From assembly GCF_001274935.1 (NCBI RefSeq), contig NZ_LILC01000032.1:1-64000 (forward strand): 64,000 bases of DNA. Direction: 5' to 3'. The position numbers were made by a program, and so were the translations under genes. Each line of letters begins with the position of its first letter. The first letter of the stretch is position 1. The notes below the pieces were generated by a model. It saw only the letters and a program-made list of their open reading frames with translations, was not told the DNA's origin and searched no databases. Positions 34,396 to 44,585 of this stretch are shown one piece after another. This DNA is from Priestia koreensis (GTDB taxonomy: Bacteria > Bacillota > Bacilli > Bacillales > Bacillaceae_H).

Positions 34396-35697
34396 TTATG
34401 AAATTTTCACCTGTGATGGCTGCTCACCTTGTGTTTCGACATCTTCTTCAACTTTATCCTGTGGTAGTACCAGGTTGAGTAAAACGCCCACGATAGCTGA
34501 TAACGCCATTCCATCTAGCTTTATTTCGTCCGTAATTTGCAGCATCGCGCCCCCGACTCCTAGTACTAAGATGACCGATGAGATAACGAGGTTACGCTTC
34601 GATGATAAATCCACTTTGGACTCAACCATCGTACGAAGACCTGATGAAGCGATAATTCCAAAGAGTAGGATTGACACACCGCCCATGACCGGAGATGGAA
34701 TGCTTGAGATCAGCGCTGAAATTTTCCCAATGAAGCCAAACAGAATCGCAATGACCGCTGCGCCTCCGATGACAAACACGCTGAATACTTTCGTAATCGC
34801 CATAACGCCAATGTTTTCTCCGTAAGTTGTGCTTGGAGGTCCACCAATGATTGCTGCAATCATCGTCGCCACTCCGTCTCCCATAATGGAGCGATGCAGA
34901 CCAGGCTCTTCTAAAAAGTTTTTGTTTACGACTTTATTAAGTACTAAAATATGACCAATGTGTTCGGCTAGTGTGACCACCGCAATCGGCACCATGATGG
35001 CAACGATTCCCCATGTCAGATGTGGTGTATATGATACAAACGGTACCGTAAAATCAGGTGCTGCAATCCAGTCTGCTTTTTTCACATCAGAGAAGTTGAC
35101 AAGTCCTTGTGTCCACGCAAAGGCGTAGCCACCTACAATTCCGAATAAGATTGGTACGAGACCAAGAAAACCTTTGAAGAACACTGAAGCAATGATCGTA
35201 ATGGCTAGTGTGACAAGTGCCACAACAAAGTATTTCGTATCGTACTCTCCGCCTTTTTTCATCGCCATATCAACGGCTGTTCCCGAAAGTCCTAAGCCAA
35301 TGACGATAATCACTGGACCGACTACGATCGGTGGCAACATTTTCATTAGCCATTTTGTACCCGAACCTTTGATAATGAGGGCGACGACCGCGTATACGAC
35401 TCCCGCAAGAAAACTTCCTACAAGAGCTGCTCCTGGCCCCCCTCCTGCTTTAACGACAATAATCGGCGAAATAAATGCGAACGATGATCCTAAGTATGAC
35501 GGCAAGCGCCCTTTTGTAATTGCGATATATGTGAGTGTTCCGATCCCACTTGAGATTAATGCGATCCCTGGATTTAATCCGACTAGTACAGGAACTAAAA
35601 TGGTTGCGCCAAACATGGCGAATAAGTGCTGTAAGCTCAGTAATAACATTTTATGCGGTTTTGGGATTTCACGAATTCCTAACCCTTGGTTTTCCAT
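34396..35697 (-). CDS. pyrP: uracil permease
   Basis: This 433-residue NCS2-family transporter imports uracil by proton symport. About twelve to fourteen membrane segments are predicted; LGSSFAFISPIIVV near residue 70 and the GGPPSTTYGENIGV motif near residue 287 are NCS2 hallmarks. Three in-frame starts lie close together (35706 GTG, 35703, 35697); the ATG at 35697 has the best distance from GAGG. It lies between two attenuators in the pyr operon. Confidence 0.94.
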   Translation of the reverse strand: MENQGLGIREIPKPHKMLLLSLQHLFAMFGATILVPVLVGLNPGIALISSGIGTLTYIAITKGRLPSYLGSSFAFISPIIVVKAGGGPGAALVGSFLAGVVYAVVALIIKGSGTKWLMKMLPPIVVGPVIIVIGLGLSGTAVDMAMKKGGEYDTKYFVVALVTLAITIIASVFFKGFLGLVPILFGIVGGYAFAWTQGLVNFSDVKKADWIAAPDFTVPFVSYTPHLTWGIVAIMVPIAVVTLAEHIGHILVLNKVVNKNFLEEPGLHRSIMGDGVATMIAAIIGGPPSTTYGENIGVMAITKVFSVFVIGGAAVIAILFGFIGKISALISSIPSPVMGGVSILLFGIIASSGLRTMVESKVDLSSKRNLVISSVILVLGVGGAMLQITDEIKLDGMALSAIVGVLLNLVLPQDKVEEDVETQGEQPSQVKIS

Positions 35698-35711
35698 ATT
35701 CATCACCTCAT

Positions 35712-35824
35712 CAAATAAAAAAGCTCTTTATGCCAGGAGCGCATAAAGAGCTTTTTTAGTATAACAAAACAGACGAACTCCACCTGTTCTATTATCATAA
35801 GCCCCTTAGCAGTCTCACTGAACT
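35712..35824 (-). promoter_or_regulatory. PyrR attenuator, pyrR-pyrP (degenerate loop)
   Basis: A strong terminator (AAAAAAGCTCTTTATGC / GCATAAAGAGCTTTTTT, 35717-35757) lies before pyrP. The expected binding loop upstream, at 35810-35824, reads AGTTCAGTGAGACTG on the minus strand and departs from ARUCCNGNGAGGYU at two positions (C to T and G to A). Position and architecture still fit a PyrR attenuator, but binding may be weaker. Confidence 0.8.
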
Positions 35825-35847
35825 ACATTTAAAAGGGAAACATTTTT

Positions 35848-36521
<674 letters not shown>

Positions 36522-36552
36522 GTTCTTAAAGGTTCATTATTTAACTATAGCA

Positions 36553-36582
36553 AGTATAGTACGAGACTCTTAAAAATGTCAA
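36553..36582 (-). promoter_or_regulatory. pyr operon promoter
   Basis: TTGACA at 36577-36582 and TATACT at 36553-36558 are separated by 18 bp on the minus strand. This is close to sigma-A consensus. It overlaps the last codons of the rluD-like gene and gives a leader of about 155 nt carrying the first attenuator. Confidence 0.85.
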
Positions 36583-37493
36583 CTTCTTTTTGCGACTAAA
36601 TCCAACATCTCTTCAAATTCTTTCGGTAATGGTGCTTCAAACTCAACGTATTTACCTGTACGTGGATGTTCAAAGCCTAATACTCCCGCATGAAGAGCCT
36701 GTCCGTCAATCGGAAGCGTTTTTCTTGGTCCATACTTCGGATCTCCAGCTAGTGGATGACCGATATACTTCATGTGAACACGAATTTGGTGCGTACGTCC
36801 TGTTTCAAGCTGACACTCGACATACGTAAATTCACGGAATCTCTCAAGCACGTTAAAATGCGTAACAGCATCGCGGCTATTTTCTTCCGTTACCGTCATG
36901 CTTTGACGATCAATTTTGTCGCGTCCAATCGGGGCATCGATCGTTCCATGATCATGGGGAATAATTCCGTGTACAAGCGCTCGGTAGCGTCTTGTTACGG
37001 TTTTGGCTACAAGTTGATTTACTAATGATTCATGAGCCATATCATTTTTTGCGACCATTAAAAGACCTGACGTGTCCTTATCAATACGATGTACGATCCC
37101 AGGACGCATGACACCATTAATGCCTGATAAGTCCTTACAATGAGCCATAAGACCATTTACAAGCGTTCCGCTCGTATGACCAGGTGCAGGATGTACGACC
37201 ATCCCACGCGGCTTATTCACGACAAGTACGTCTTCATCCTCATAATAAATATCCAAATCCATCTCTTCTGCTTCCACGTTTGATTCTTCAAGCTCAGGAA
37301 TCGTCAGAACGATTTGGTCATTTACCTTTACTTTATAATTCACTTTTGACGGTTGATTATTAACTGTTACATCTCCATTTTTAATCCATTGCTGAACTTG
37401 TGTACGAGACCAATCTTGATTATGGGATGTAAGCACCTTATCAAGGCGTTCAAATTGATGTACATCCTCTACTTTTACTTCAATAACTTCCAT
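36579..37493 (-). CDS. RluD-like pseudouridine synthase (YlyB)
   Basis: This 304-residue RNA pseudouridine synthase is of the RluA family. An N-terminal S4 RNA-binding domain (about 12-75) precedes the catalytic domain with VVHRIDKDTSGLL near residue 133 holding the catalytic aspartate. The C-terminal LETGRTHQIRVHMKYIGHP is conserved. It is 4 nt from lspA, as in B. subtilis ylyB. The exact rRNA site cannot be told from sequence. Confidence 0.93.
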   Translation of the reverse strand: MEVIEVKVEDVHQFERLDKVLTSHNQDWSRTQVQQWIKNGDVTVNNQPSKVNYKVKVNDQIVLTIPELEESNVEAEEMDLDIYYEDEDVLVVNKPRGMVVHPAPGHTSGTLVNGLMAHCKDLSGINGVMRPGIVHRIDKDTSGLLMVAKNDMAHESLVNQLVAKTVTRRYRALVHGIIPHDHGTIDAPIGRDKIDRQSMTVTEENSRDAVTHFNVLERFREFTYVECQLETGRTHQIRVHMKYIGHPLAGDPKYGPRKTLPIDGQALHAGVLGFEHPRTGKYVEFEAPLPKEFEEMLDLVAKRS

Positions 37494-37497
37494 TCAA

Positions 37498-37956
37498 CTA
37501 CTCCTTTTTTCGTTTTCCCTCAAAAATTGTGGCAATGAACATGATTGCAACACCGACAACTAGTGAGGAATCGGCTACGTTAAAAATCGGAAAATCATAA
37601 CTAAAGATGTATGTATGAATAAAGTCTACTACTTCTTTACGAATGACACGATCAATAAAGTTCCCTATCGCTCCACCAAGCATAAGCGCTAATGCTACCT
37701 TAAGCCATACCTCGCGCTTTGGTAGACGGTTTAAAAAGACGATAATACCTATAATAACTAATACCGTAATCAAATAAAAGAACCACATCTTACCTTGTAG
37801 AATTCCCCACGCTGCACCTTGATTACGGTGAGAAGTAATATAGAGAACGTTGTCAATGATCGTAATGCTTTGTCCGTACTCCATTTCTTTTACAATGATC
37901 CATTTAGATACTTGATCTAACACGATAACAAATAAAGCAATCACATAATAGAACAC
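37498..37956 (-). CDS. lspA: lipoprotein signal peptidase II
   Basis: This 152-residue membrane aspartyl protease removes signal peptides from prolipoproteins. Four membrane segments and both catalytic aspartates are visible, in [11 protein letters not shown] near residue 101 and FNVADSSL near residue 127. The start is GTG at 37956 with GGGGGAA upstream. It would process lipoproteins such as the one at 23946-24488. Confidence 0.95.
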   Translation of the reverse strand: MFYYVIALFVIVLDQVSKWIIVKEMEYGQSITIIDNVLYITSHRNQGAAWGILQGKMWFFYLITVLVIIGIIVFLNRLPKREVWLKVALALMLGGAIGNFIDRVIRKEVVDFIHTYIFSYDFPIFNVADSSLVVGVAIMFIATIFEGKRKKE

Positions 37957-38043
37957 AATCGTTCCCCCTAACTGAAATGACGCAACTACATTCTAATGAA
38001 TTTTAGCACAGTTTGGCCATTTTTTTAAGTACATCCCTCTGTT

Positions 38044-38340
38044 TTAAAAAAATAGCAAATCATTTTCAGTTCGAGCGGTTGGCAAAATACGGAGTTTATC
38101 AATCGGAAGACGATCTCCCGTTTGCTCATCAATGCCAAAAATACCGTACTCAAGCTTTAATAAAGCTCGTTCTACATCCTGTAAATCTGCTTTCACGCTT
38201 TGAATAACGTACTGCTCTTGAGGCGTTACTAAATGAGGAAGATAGTCTAATCCTTCAGCATAATATTTTAACAATCGATCTTGTAATTCCATTCGTGTCA
38301 TCTCAAGTTCTTCTTTGATTGAAAAATATGTCCCATCCAT
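38044..38340 (-). CDS. YlyA-like DksA/TraR-fold protein without cysteines
   Basis: This 98-residue protein has an N-terminal helical hairpin (about 5-62, coiled-coil-like) and a C-terminal segment LEYGIFGIDEQTGDRLPIDKLRILPTAR. That segment aligns with the DksA/TraR pattern YGxC..C..G.xIxxxRLxAxPxA, but no cysteine remains in the protein, so no zinc can be bound. In B. subtilis the gene here is ylyA, reported to modulate sigma-G-dependent germination genes. Identity rests on position and the degenerate motif. GGAGG precedes the ATG. Confidence 0.75.
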   Translation of the reverse strand: MDGTYFSIKEELEMTRMELQDRLLKYYAEGLDYLPHLVTPQEQYVIQSVKADLQDVERALLKLEYGIFGIDEQTGDRLPIDKLRILPTARTENDLLFF

Positions 38341-38465
38341 GCTTATTCCTCCTTATGTGATTGCGACTGTAATTGTAGTGTAACCGCAACAAAATAACAG
38401 TCTGCACCACAACTTTTTCCTTTCAATAAAAAGGGCACGGGAATGGGACTTGGTAATATCCAAAC

Positions 38466-38500
38466 AAAAAGAGAAATCTTGGCTATGCAAGATTTCTCTT
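38466..38500 (-). terminator. ileS terminator
   Basis: The 13-bp stem AAGAGAAATCTTG / CAAGATTTCTCTT has a 6-nt loop and a T-run on the minus strand. It lies 8 nt after the ileS stop. Confidence 0.9.
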
Positions 38501-38507
38501 CTTGTTC

Positions 38508-41276
38508 TTAACCTTCGTAATTCTCTTTTACAACTTGTGCACAGCGAGCACATAGCGTAGGATGATCGCTATCTTGACCAACTGTTGGCGTTACGATCCA
38601 GCAGCGATCACATGTTTCACCTTCTGCTGCCGTTACAACTATTGCTGCACCGTCAAATGTTTGCGCAGATTTAGGAGCATCCGCAATGTCACCGTCAAGC
38701 TCAAAGCCTGATACGATGAACAGCTGTTTGAAGTCTTCAGAAATAGACTCTAACAATGCTTTTGTTTCTTCATTTGCATAAAGAGACACGTGAGCTGTTA
38801 GCGATTTTCCGATGACTTTTTCATTACGAGCTGTTTCTAATGCTTTTAGCACGTTGTCGCGAAGATCCATAAACGCATCCCATTTTGCAACAAGAGCATC
38901 AGCATTTTCATACGTCGTTGCTTCTGGCATATCCACTAACTGAACGCTTTCTTCCGTTACGTGTGGCATATGTGCCCATACTTCTTCTGCTGTGTGAGCA
39001 AGAATTGGCGCAACAAGCTTCGTTAATGATAATAACGTTTCATATAGAACTGTTTGAATCGCACGACGATCTGCTTGATCTGGTGCTTCAATGTACAGAA
39101 TGTCTTTTGCAAAGTCTAAGTAGAATGAGCTTAAGTCAATTGTACAGAAGTTATGAACCGCGTGATAAATCGCCGCAAACTCGTATTGATCATACGATTT
39201 TGTTACTTTCTCAACGAGGCTATTTAATTTCACAAGCATGTACTGATCCACTTCACGAAGATTTTCGTAAGAGACCGTATGCGTTGCTGGATCAAAATCA
39301 GCTAGGTTTCCAAGCAAGAAGCGGAACGTATTACGGATTTTGCGATATACTTCAGCAACTTGTTTTAAAATGTTATCAGAAACACGTACGTCTGCCTGAT
39401 AGTCAACAGAAGCAACCCATAGACGTAAAATGTCTCCGCCAAGTTGATTCATGACTTTCGAAGGAACAACGACGTTTCCAAGTGACTTACTCATTTTGCG
39501 GCCATCTCCGTCAAGCGCAAATCCGTGGCTTAATACGGCTTTATAAGGAGCTTTTCCTGTTACAGCTACGCCTGTGGAAAGAGATGAGTTGAACCAGCCG
39601 CGGTATTGGTCAGACCCTTCAAGATATAGATCTGCTGGACGCTGTAAATCATCGCGCTCTTCAAGAACTGCTTGGTGAGATGAACCTGAGTCAAACCATA
39701 CGTCCATGATGTCTGTTTCTTTTGTGAATTGACCGTTCGGGCTACCTTCATGCGTGAAGCCTTCTGGTAATAGATCTGCCGTTTCACGTTCAAACCATAC
39801 GTTTGATCCATGTTCTCTGAATAGATTTGATACGTGTGCAATTGTTTCATCTGTGATGATTGGCTCACCGTTTTCAGCATAAAATACTGGAATTGGAACA
39901 CCCCATGCACGCTGACGAGAAATACACCAGTCACCACGGTCACGAACCATGTTAAATAAGCGTGTTTCTCCCCATGTTGGAACCCATTTTGTTTCTTTGA
40001 TTGCATCTAATAGCTCACTGCGGAAGTCTTTGATCGACGCAAACCACTGTGCTGTTGCACGGAAGATTGTCGGTTTTTTCGTACGCCAGTCATGTGGATA
40101 TGAATGCGTAATGAAGCTTAATTTTACTAATGCGCCAACTTCTTCAAGCTTTTGTGTAATTGGCTTGTTTGCCTCATCGTAGAATAATCCTGCGAATTCG
40201 CCTGCTTCTTCCGTCATATACCCTTTCTCATCAACTGGGCAAAGAACGTCTAAACCGTATTTTTGGCCGATGATAAAGTCATCTTCCCCGTGACCTGGAG
40301 CCGTATGAACACAGCCAGTACCTGCGTCCGTTGTAACGTGGTCACCAAGCATCACAAGAGAATCACGTCCGTATAAAGGATGTGTGGCAACAACGCGATC
40401 AAGTTCAGCACCTTTAACTGTGCGAACGACTTCGTAGTTTTCCCACTCAATTTCTTTTGCCACTGTTTCAAGAAGCTCGGATGCAACGATGTATTTTTCA
40501 CCGTTTACAGCTACTACACTATAGTCTAAATCAGCGTTGACAGAAATCCCTAAGTTCGCTGGCATTGTCCAAGGAGTTGTCGTCCAGATGATGAATTTTT
40601 CATCGTTTTCTAATACGCCTTTTCCGTCTTTTACAGGGAACGCCACATAAATAGACGCTGAGCGCTTGTCGTAGTACTCAATTTCTGCTTCTGCTAGTGC
40701 GGATTCACTTGAAGGAGACCAGTACACTGGCTTTTTCCCTTTGTAGATATAGCCTTTTTTCGCCATTTCACCGAATACTTTAATTTGCTGTGCTTCGTAT
40801 TCTGGTTGTAGCGTTACGTATGGGTTTTCCCAATCTCCGCGTACACCTAGACGTTTGAACTGCTCGCGCTGATTGTTAATTTGCTGCCACGCGTATTCTT
40901 CACAAAGCTTGCGGAATTCCGCTACGCTCATTTCTTTGCGCTTTACTTTTTTATTTTTTGTTAGCGCTGTTTCAATCGGAAGACCGTGCGTATCCCATCC
41001 TGGAACGTACGGCGCTTGAAAACCAGTCATGGATTTAAAGCGAACGATAAAGTCCTTTAAAACTTTATTCAGAGCATGTCCCATGTGAATATCACCGTTT
41101 GCATATGGAGGACCATCATGAAGAACGAAAAGCGGACGACCTTCTGTGCGCTCTTGTACTTTTTCATAGATGTTCATTTCTTCCCATTTCTGTTGAATTT
41201 CAGGCTCGCGGTTCGGCAGATTTCCACGCATCGGAAATTCTGTTTTCGGCATTAATAACGTATCTTTATAATTCAT
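38508..41276 (-). CDS. ileS: isoleucyl-tRNA synthetase
   Basis: This 922-residue class I synthetase charges tRNA-Ile. HIGH-type [14 protein letters not shown] is near residue 58, the editing domain lies at about 200-390, KMSKS ([11 protein letters not shown]) is near residue 595, and a C-terminal zinc site (CDRC near 889, CARC near 909) is intact. The start is the ATG at 41276 with GGAGG 8 nt upstream; the open frame to 41432 runs back through the T-box leader and is not used. Confidence 0.97.
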   Translation of the reverse strand: MNYKDTLLMPKTEFPMRGNLPNREPEIQQKWEEMNIYEKVQERTEGRPLFVLHDGPPYANGDIHMGHALNKVLKDFIVRFKSMTGFQAPYVPGWDTHGLPIETALTKNKKVKRKEMSVAEFRKLCEEYAWQQINNQREQFKRLGVRGDWENPYVTLQPEYEAQQIKVFGEMAKKGYIYKGKKPVYWSPSSESALAEAEIEYYDKRSASIYVAFPVKDGKGVLENDEKFIIWTTTPWTMPANLGISVNADLDYSVVAVNGEKYIVASELLETVAKEIEWENYEVVRTVKGAELDRVVATHPLYGRDSLVMLGDHVTTDAGTGCVHTAPGHGEDDFIIGQKYGLDVLCPVDEKGYMTEEAGEFAGLFYDEANKPITQKLEEVGALVKLSFITHSYPHDWRTKKPTIFRATAQWFASIKDFRSELLDAIKETKWVPTWGETRLFNMVRDRGDWCISRQRAWGVPIPVFYAENGEPIITDETIAHVSNLFREHGSNVWFERETADLLPEGFTHEGSPNGQFTKETDIMDVWFDSGSSHQAVLEERDDLQRPADLYLEGSDQYRGWFNSSLSTGVAVTGKAPYKAVLSHGFALDGDGRKMSKSLGNVVVPSKVMNQLGGDILRLWVASVDYQADVRVSDNILKQVAEVYRKIRNTFRFLLGNLADFDPATHTVSYENLREVDQYMLVKLNSLVEKVTKSYDQYEFAAIYHAVHNFCTIDLSSFYLDFAKDILYIEAPDQADRRAIQTVLYETLLSLTKLVAPILAHTAEEVWAHMPHVTEESVQLVDMPEATTYENADALVAKWDAFMDLRDNVLKALETARNEKVIGKSLTAHVSLYANEETKALLESISEDFKQLFIVSGFELDGDIADAPKSAQTFDGAAIVVTAAEGETCDRCWIVTPTVGQDSDHPTLCARCAQVVKENYEG

Positions 41277-41323
41277 CGTCAAACCTCCACAAATAATAAT
41301 CGATTGTTTATACAAATCCAAAA

Positions 41324-41600
41324 TAAAAAAGACCTTCTCATCCCAAAAAGGGACGAGAAGGTCTCTCGCGGTACCACCCTTGTAGACTTTACAACTTTTA
41401 TATAATAAAAGGAAAGGGTAAAGTCCTCTCAAGCATTCTTAACGCGAATGAGACGCCAATGCTTACTCGTTACTTTCAGCACGGAACTCCAGGGTGATGT
41501 TCATTTCTTCAACTGCCACCGAGCTTTCACTACCCCCGATTCGCTTTCTCACAGTTTCGACGAAGAAATTACTGTCCCTTTCCTTGTTTGATGTTGTATA
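41324..41600 (-). ncRNA. T-box riboswitch of ileS
   Basis: The T-box sequence AAGGGTGGTACCGCG is at 41367-41381, followed by a terminator stem AGACCTTCTC..GAGAAGGTCT at 41330-41364 and six T. The upstream Stem I region contains GAACATCACC, with specifier ATC (Ile) at 41496-41498 followed by A. Uncharged tRNA-Ile pairing at the specifier and T-box bulge would let ileS be read. Confidence 0.95.
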
Positions 41601-41618
41601 AAAAGAACTCGTTACAAA

Positions 41619-41648
41619 ATTATATGATATTTAGAAGAAAGAAGTCAA
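41619..41648 (-). promoter_or_regulatory. ileS promoter
   Basis: TTGACT at 41643-41648 and TATAAT at 41619-41624 are separated by 18 bp on the minus strand. This is a strong sigma-A-type promoter placed just before the T-box leader, in the divIVA-ileS gap. Confidence 0.85.
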
Positions 41649-41660
41649 GAACCTTCGTTC

Positions 41661-42170
41661 TTATTCTGAACGAGCTGTTTTTTGAAGCTGCTCTTCAAAA
41701 GATGTTTGATATTCTAATAGATGATCCCAGTCATCACTTTCAAGCATTTCAAGCTGTGCTTCAACAAGCATTTTGAAGCGCGTACGGAATACCTTTGACT
41801 GCTTTTTCAATTCCTCGATGTCAAACGCAATACGACGTGATTTTGATAACGCTTCGTTAATAATACGATCTGCGTTTTTCTCTGATTCTTTAATGATCAG
41901 CTTTGCTTCTTTTTGAGCGTTACGCTTCACTTCTTCTGCCGCCTCTTGAGCAATTAAAATTGACTTATTCAGCGTTTCTTCAATGTTTGTAAAATGACCT
42001 AGTCGTTGTGTTAATTCTTCTGTTTTTGTTTCAAGCTCTTTCTTTTCACGAATCAGCATCTCATAATCTTTGATCACCTGATCCAAGAACTCGTTTACTT
42101 CGTCCTCATCATACCCGCGAAATCCTCTATTAAATTCTTTGTTATGAATATCTAAAGGGGTTAAAGGCAT
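41661..42170 (-). CDS. divIVA: cell-division polarity protein DivIVA
   Basis: This 169-residue coiled-coil scaffold binds negatively curved membrane at septa and poles and recruits MinJ, RacA and others. The N-terminal membrane-binding domain (MPLTPLDIHNKEF, FRGYDEDEVNEFLDQVIKDYE) is highly conserved; long coiled coils follow at about 30-60 and 70-140. The start is the ATG at 42170, with GGAGGTG 6 nt upstream. Confidence 0.96.
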   Translation of the reverse strand: MPLTPLDIHNKEFNRGFRGYDEDEVNEFLDQVIKDYEMLIREKKELETKTEELTQRLGHFTNIEETLNKSILIAQEAAEEVKRNAQKEAKLIIKESEKNADRIINEALSKSRRIAFDIEELKKQSKVFRTRFKMLVEAQLEMLESDDWDHLLEYQTSFEEQLQKTARSE

Positions 42171-42259
42171 AGTCGCCACCTCCGTGTTGTCTCTTTGTCC
42201 ATTTCCAATAATGATTGATTATTCGACAATTTGTTTATATATCCTTCTTTATGACTAAA

Positions 42260-43030
42260 TTATTTTTGCTTTCCGACGCTTATACGCCATTTATCTTTCT
42301 TTGTTTTGCCATCGATCGTCAAAATTTTACTTCTTCCGTGACCACGAAGTGAAAGAACGTCTCCCTCTTGGCACTCAAAAGAGGGCTGTTCAATTACCTT
42401 CCAATTTACTTTTACATGACCGGAGGAAATGAATGGCTGCACTTTTTGACGAGATAGATTATGAATGGCTGCTAGTACCACATCGATACGCAATGATGAT
42501 ACCGTTGCAGACCGTTCAATGTATGCTTCTTCTACATGAATAAGATCAGCCGCTGTAATAGGTCGAAGGCTTACCTTAGCTCGTCCTATAGATTCTAGGT
42601 TCATTTCGATGTAAGAGGCGATTTCTTTCGCAACGACTAGCTGTACGTTCTCACCAACTGTTATGTCCCCAAACTTTGAACGTCTTAAGCCTAATGACAT
42701 GAGCGAGCCTAATATTTGTGGGTGCTCAATTGTGACGAACTTCTGCGGATACTCAATCTCATAGCACGCTACTCCGTAATCCTCTTCAGTAGGCGTGTAA
42801 TAATCAGGGTATAAAAGAGCACGCTTTCTCTCCGTCCAGTCCACTCCACCAAAGAAAGAAACAAGCACATCATTTCCTTTTCCAATAATGGCACTTACCA
42901 TTTCCTGTTCTCTCGGGTCGAGAAAATCAGTCAGCTTGGGGCTGTATTGATTCTGAACCTCTTCTTTCCATTCCAGCACATGATCGATAAACTCATGCTC
43001 TTCTTTACGAAAATGTTGATAAATACTCAT
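42260..43030 (-). CDS. ylmH: S4-domain RNA-binding protein YlmH
   Basis: This 256-residue protein has a ribosome-binding N-terminal part and a C-terminal S4 domain (about 180-245, RIDVVLAAIHNLSRQKV..GHVKVN). In B. subtilis YlmH has been implicated in the same alanine-tailing quality-control pathway as RqcH and RqcP. It lies between divIVA and ylmG, as usual. The start is the ATG at 43030 with GGAGAG upstream. Confidence 0.9.
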   Translation of the reverse strand: MSIYQHFRKEEHEFIDHVLEWKEEVQNQYSPKLTDFLDPREQEMVSAIIGKGNDVLVSFFGGVDWTERKRALLYPDYYTPTEEDYGVACYEIEYPQKFVTIEHPQILGSLMSLGLRRSKFGDITVGENVQLVVAKEIASYIEMNLESIGRAKVSLRPITAADLIHVEEAYIERSATVSSLRIDVVLAAIHNLSRQKVQPFISSGHVKVNWKVIEQPSFECQEGDVLSLRGHGRSKILTIDGKTKKDKWRISVGKQK

Positions 43031-43061
43031 AAAATCTCTCCATCTATTGATACCAGCATGT

Positions 43062-43092
43062 AAAAAAAGGAATCTGATGGATTCCTTTTTTT
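43062..43092. terminator. terminator between ylmG and ylmH
   Basis: The 13-bp hairpin AAAAAAAGGAATC / GATTCCTTTTTTT has a 5-nt loop and poly-A/poly-T arms. It can attenuate read-through from ylmG into ylmH. Confidence 0.8.
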
Positions 43093-43135
43093 GGTTTATG
43101 TTAAAAACAGCTTCACTTAAGCTAAAAAATGAATG

Positions 43136-43399
43136 TTACACGATTCCAAATAGGGTTCTGACACCTGCTTTAGCAAAATTCAACAAGAAAATTGCCACGA
43201 TTGGAGAAATATCTAACATGCCTCCAATTGGTGGGATAATTCTTCGAAACGGCGCCAAATAAGGTTCACAAATGGCACCTAAAAAGCGACCAAATACTGA
43301 TTCCTGAATGGATGGAACCCATGACATCAGAATATAAATGATCAGCGCCCAAGAATAAATCTCCAATAGCTGAAGAACAATTTGCTCAAATAGAATCAT
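43136..43399 (-). CDS. ylmG: YggT-family membrane protein YlmG
   Basis: This 87-residue protein has two membrane segments (about 5-27 and 62-82) separated by a loop with [15 protein letters not shown], the YggT family hallmark. Family members sit beside sepF in many Gram-positives and are linked to division or membrane organisation; the biochemical role is unknown. Confidence 0.9.
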   Translation of the reverse strand: MILFEQIVLQLLEIYSWALIIYILMSWVPSIQESVFGRFLGAICEPYLAPFRRIIPPIGGMLDISPIVAIFLLNFAKAGVRTLFGIV

Positions 43400-43405
43400 A
43401 TACGG

Positions 43406-43888
43406 CTACCACCTCTTCACATTTTGCTCTTGCTCTGCCATAAGCGTCGAAATTGTTCCTGATACGTCTACATTATCAGGCGTGCAGAGAAAAATATTTT
43501 CACCCACTTTTTGAATATCTCCACCTAGGGCATACACCGTTCCACTTAAAAAGTCTACAATACGAACGGCTTGATCACGCGCGACACGATGTAGATTTAC
43601 AACGACTACCTTTTTTGCTTTTAAGTGGTCCGTAATTTCCTGTGCCTCAGAATAGGCACGCGGCTCTGTTAAAATCATCTTTGTTGGATGCTTTTGAATA
43701 CTTTGCAAGCTGATGACATTTTGTTGTTTGCTTTGGTTCTGCTGTGCAGGAAGCTGTTGCTGTGGCACAGGATGCTGCGCCTCACGCTGTGCTTCTCTTT
43801 GTGCGGGTTGTCTTTCTTGTTCTACTTCCTCATACTCTGTTTCGTCATCGAGCGCAAAAAAGCTTTGAAATCTTCTTTTAATACTCAT
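43406..43888 (-). CDS. sepF: cell-division protein SepF
   Basis: This 160-residue protein anchors FtsZ to the membrane and bundles its filaments into rings. It starts with the membrane-targeting [11 protein letters not shown], has a Gln-rich variable linker (about 15-65, including a repeated QREAQ), then the conserved DUF552 core ([15 protein letters not shown] to FLCTPDNV). The start chosen is the ATG at 43888, 8 nt from AGGAGG. Confidence 0.95.
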   Translation of the reverse strand: MSIKRRFQSFFALDDETEYEEVEQERQPAQREAQREAQHPVPQQQLPAQQNQSKQQNVISLQSIQKHPTKMILTEPRAYSEAQEITDHLKAKKVVVVNLHRVARDQAVRIVDFLSGTVYALGGDIQKVGENIFLCTPDNVDVSGTISTLMAEQEQNVKRW

Positions 43889-43900
43889 AACATGCACCTC

Positions 43901-44578
43901 CTAAATTTCATTACCAACTAATGTGGTTCCTAAACGAATGTACGTCGCGCCTTCTTCAACGGCAATTTCGTAATCGTTTGACATCCCCATAGAAAGCTCA
44001 GTACATGGTGCGTACGCTAGCTGAAGAGCTTGTACATCCTTTTGAAGCTGTTTTAATGTATGAAAGCAATGACGCAGCAGTGCTTGATCATCAGTATGTG
44101 GAGCCATCGTCATTAAGCCTACTATCTGGATATGTGAAAAGTCGTGGAGCGATTCAATGAACGGAATGACCTCATCTAAGGACAGGCCATGCTTTGACTG
44201 CTCTTCTGCTACATTCACCTGAATAAAGCATTTGACGGTGTCGCTCGCCCGCTTTTGAACTTCCTCTGCAAGGGATAGGCGATCGAGTGAATGAAGATAG
44301 TCTATATCATGAATAACGCTTTTCACTTTTCGCGTTTGTAAGCTGCCAATAAAGTGCCAATTTACAGGATCTGTGATTACTTCCTGCTTCGCATGCAAGC
44401 CTTGATCACGGTTTTCACCGAGATGTTGAACGCCTGCATCAATCGCTTCTTTTGCACGTTCGACAGATACATATTTTGTAACGGCGATAATATTAACCTC
44501 ATTTGGGTTTCTGCCTGCTCGCTTACACGCTTCGGCAATGTTTTGTTTAATTTGTTCTAAATTATGCAATACGGTCAA
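43901..44578 (-). CDS. ylmE: PLP homeostasis protein YlmE (YggS family)
   Basis: This 225-residue PLP-binding TIM-barrel protein balances vitamin B6 and amino-acid pools. The PLP lysine is in [14 protein letters not shown] near residue 35; HLGENRDQG near 60, FIGSLQTRK near 82, and GLMTMAP and [24 protein letters not shown] at the end are hallmarks. The start is inferred as TTG at 44578, 7 nt after the ylmD stop and 12 nt after AAGGAGG; the open frame to 44671 lies inside ylmD. Confidence 0.9.
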   Translation of the reverse strand: MTVLHNLEQIKQNIAEACKRAGRNPNEVNIIAVTKYVSVERAKEAIDAGVQHLGENRDQGLHAKQEVITDPVNWHFIGSLQTRKVKSVIHDIDYLHSLDRLSLAEEVQKRASDTVKCFIQVNVAEEQSKHGLSLDEVIPFIESLHDFSHIQIVGLMTMAPHTDDQALLRHCFHTLKQLQKDVQALQLAYAPCTELSMGMSNDYEIAVEEGATYIRLGTTLVGNEI

Positions 44579-44585
44579 TATGTAC

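Noticed and set aside
36579-36582. pyr promoter overlapping the rluD-like gene taken as evidence of misannotation
   Set aside because: The overlap covers only the last codon and stop; both features are well supported.
38353-38553. Cysteine-rich 66-residue frame after ileS
   Set aside because: It overlaps the end of ileS and the terminator, has no ribosome site and looks like a shadow frame.
41277-41432. N-terminal extension of ileS by 52 codons
   Set aside because: The extension runs through the T-box terminator and lacks homology; the ATG at 41276 has a proper ribosome site.
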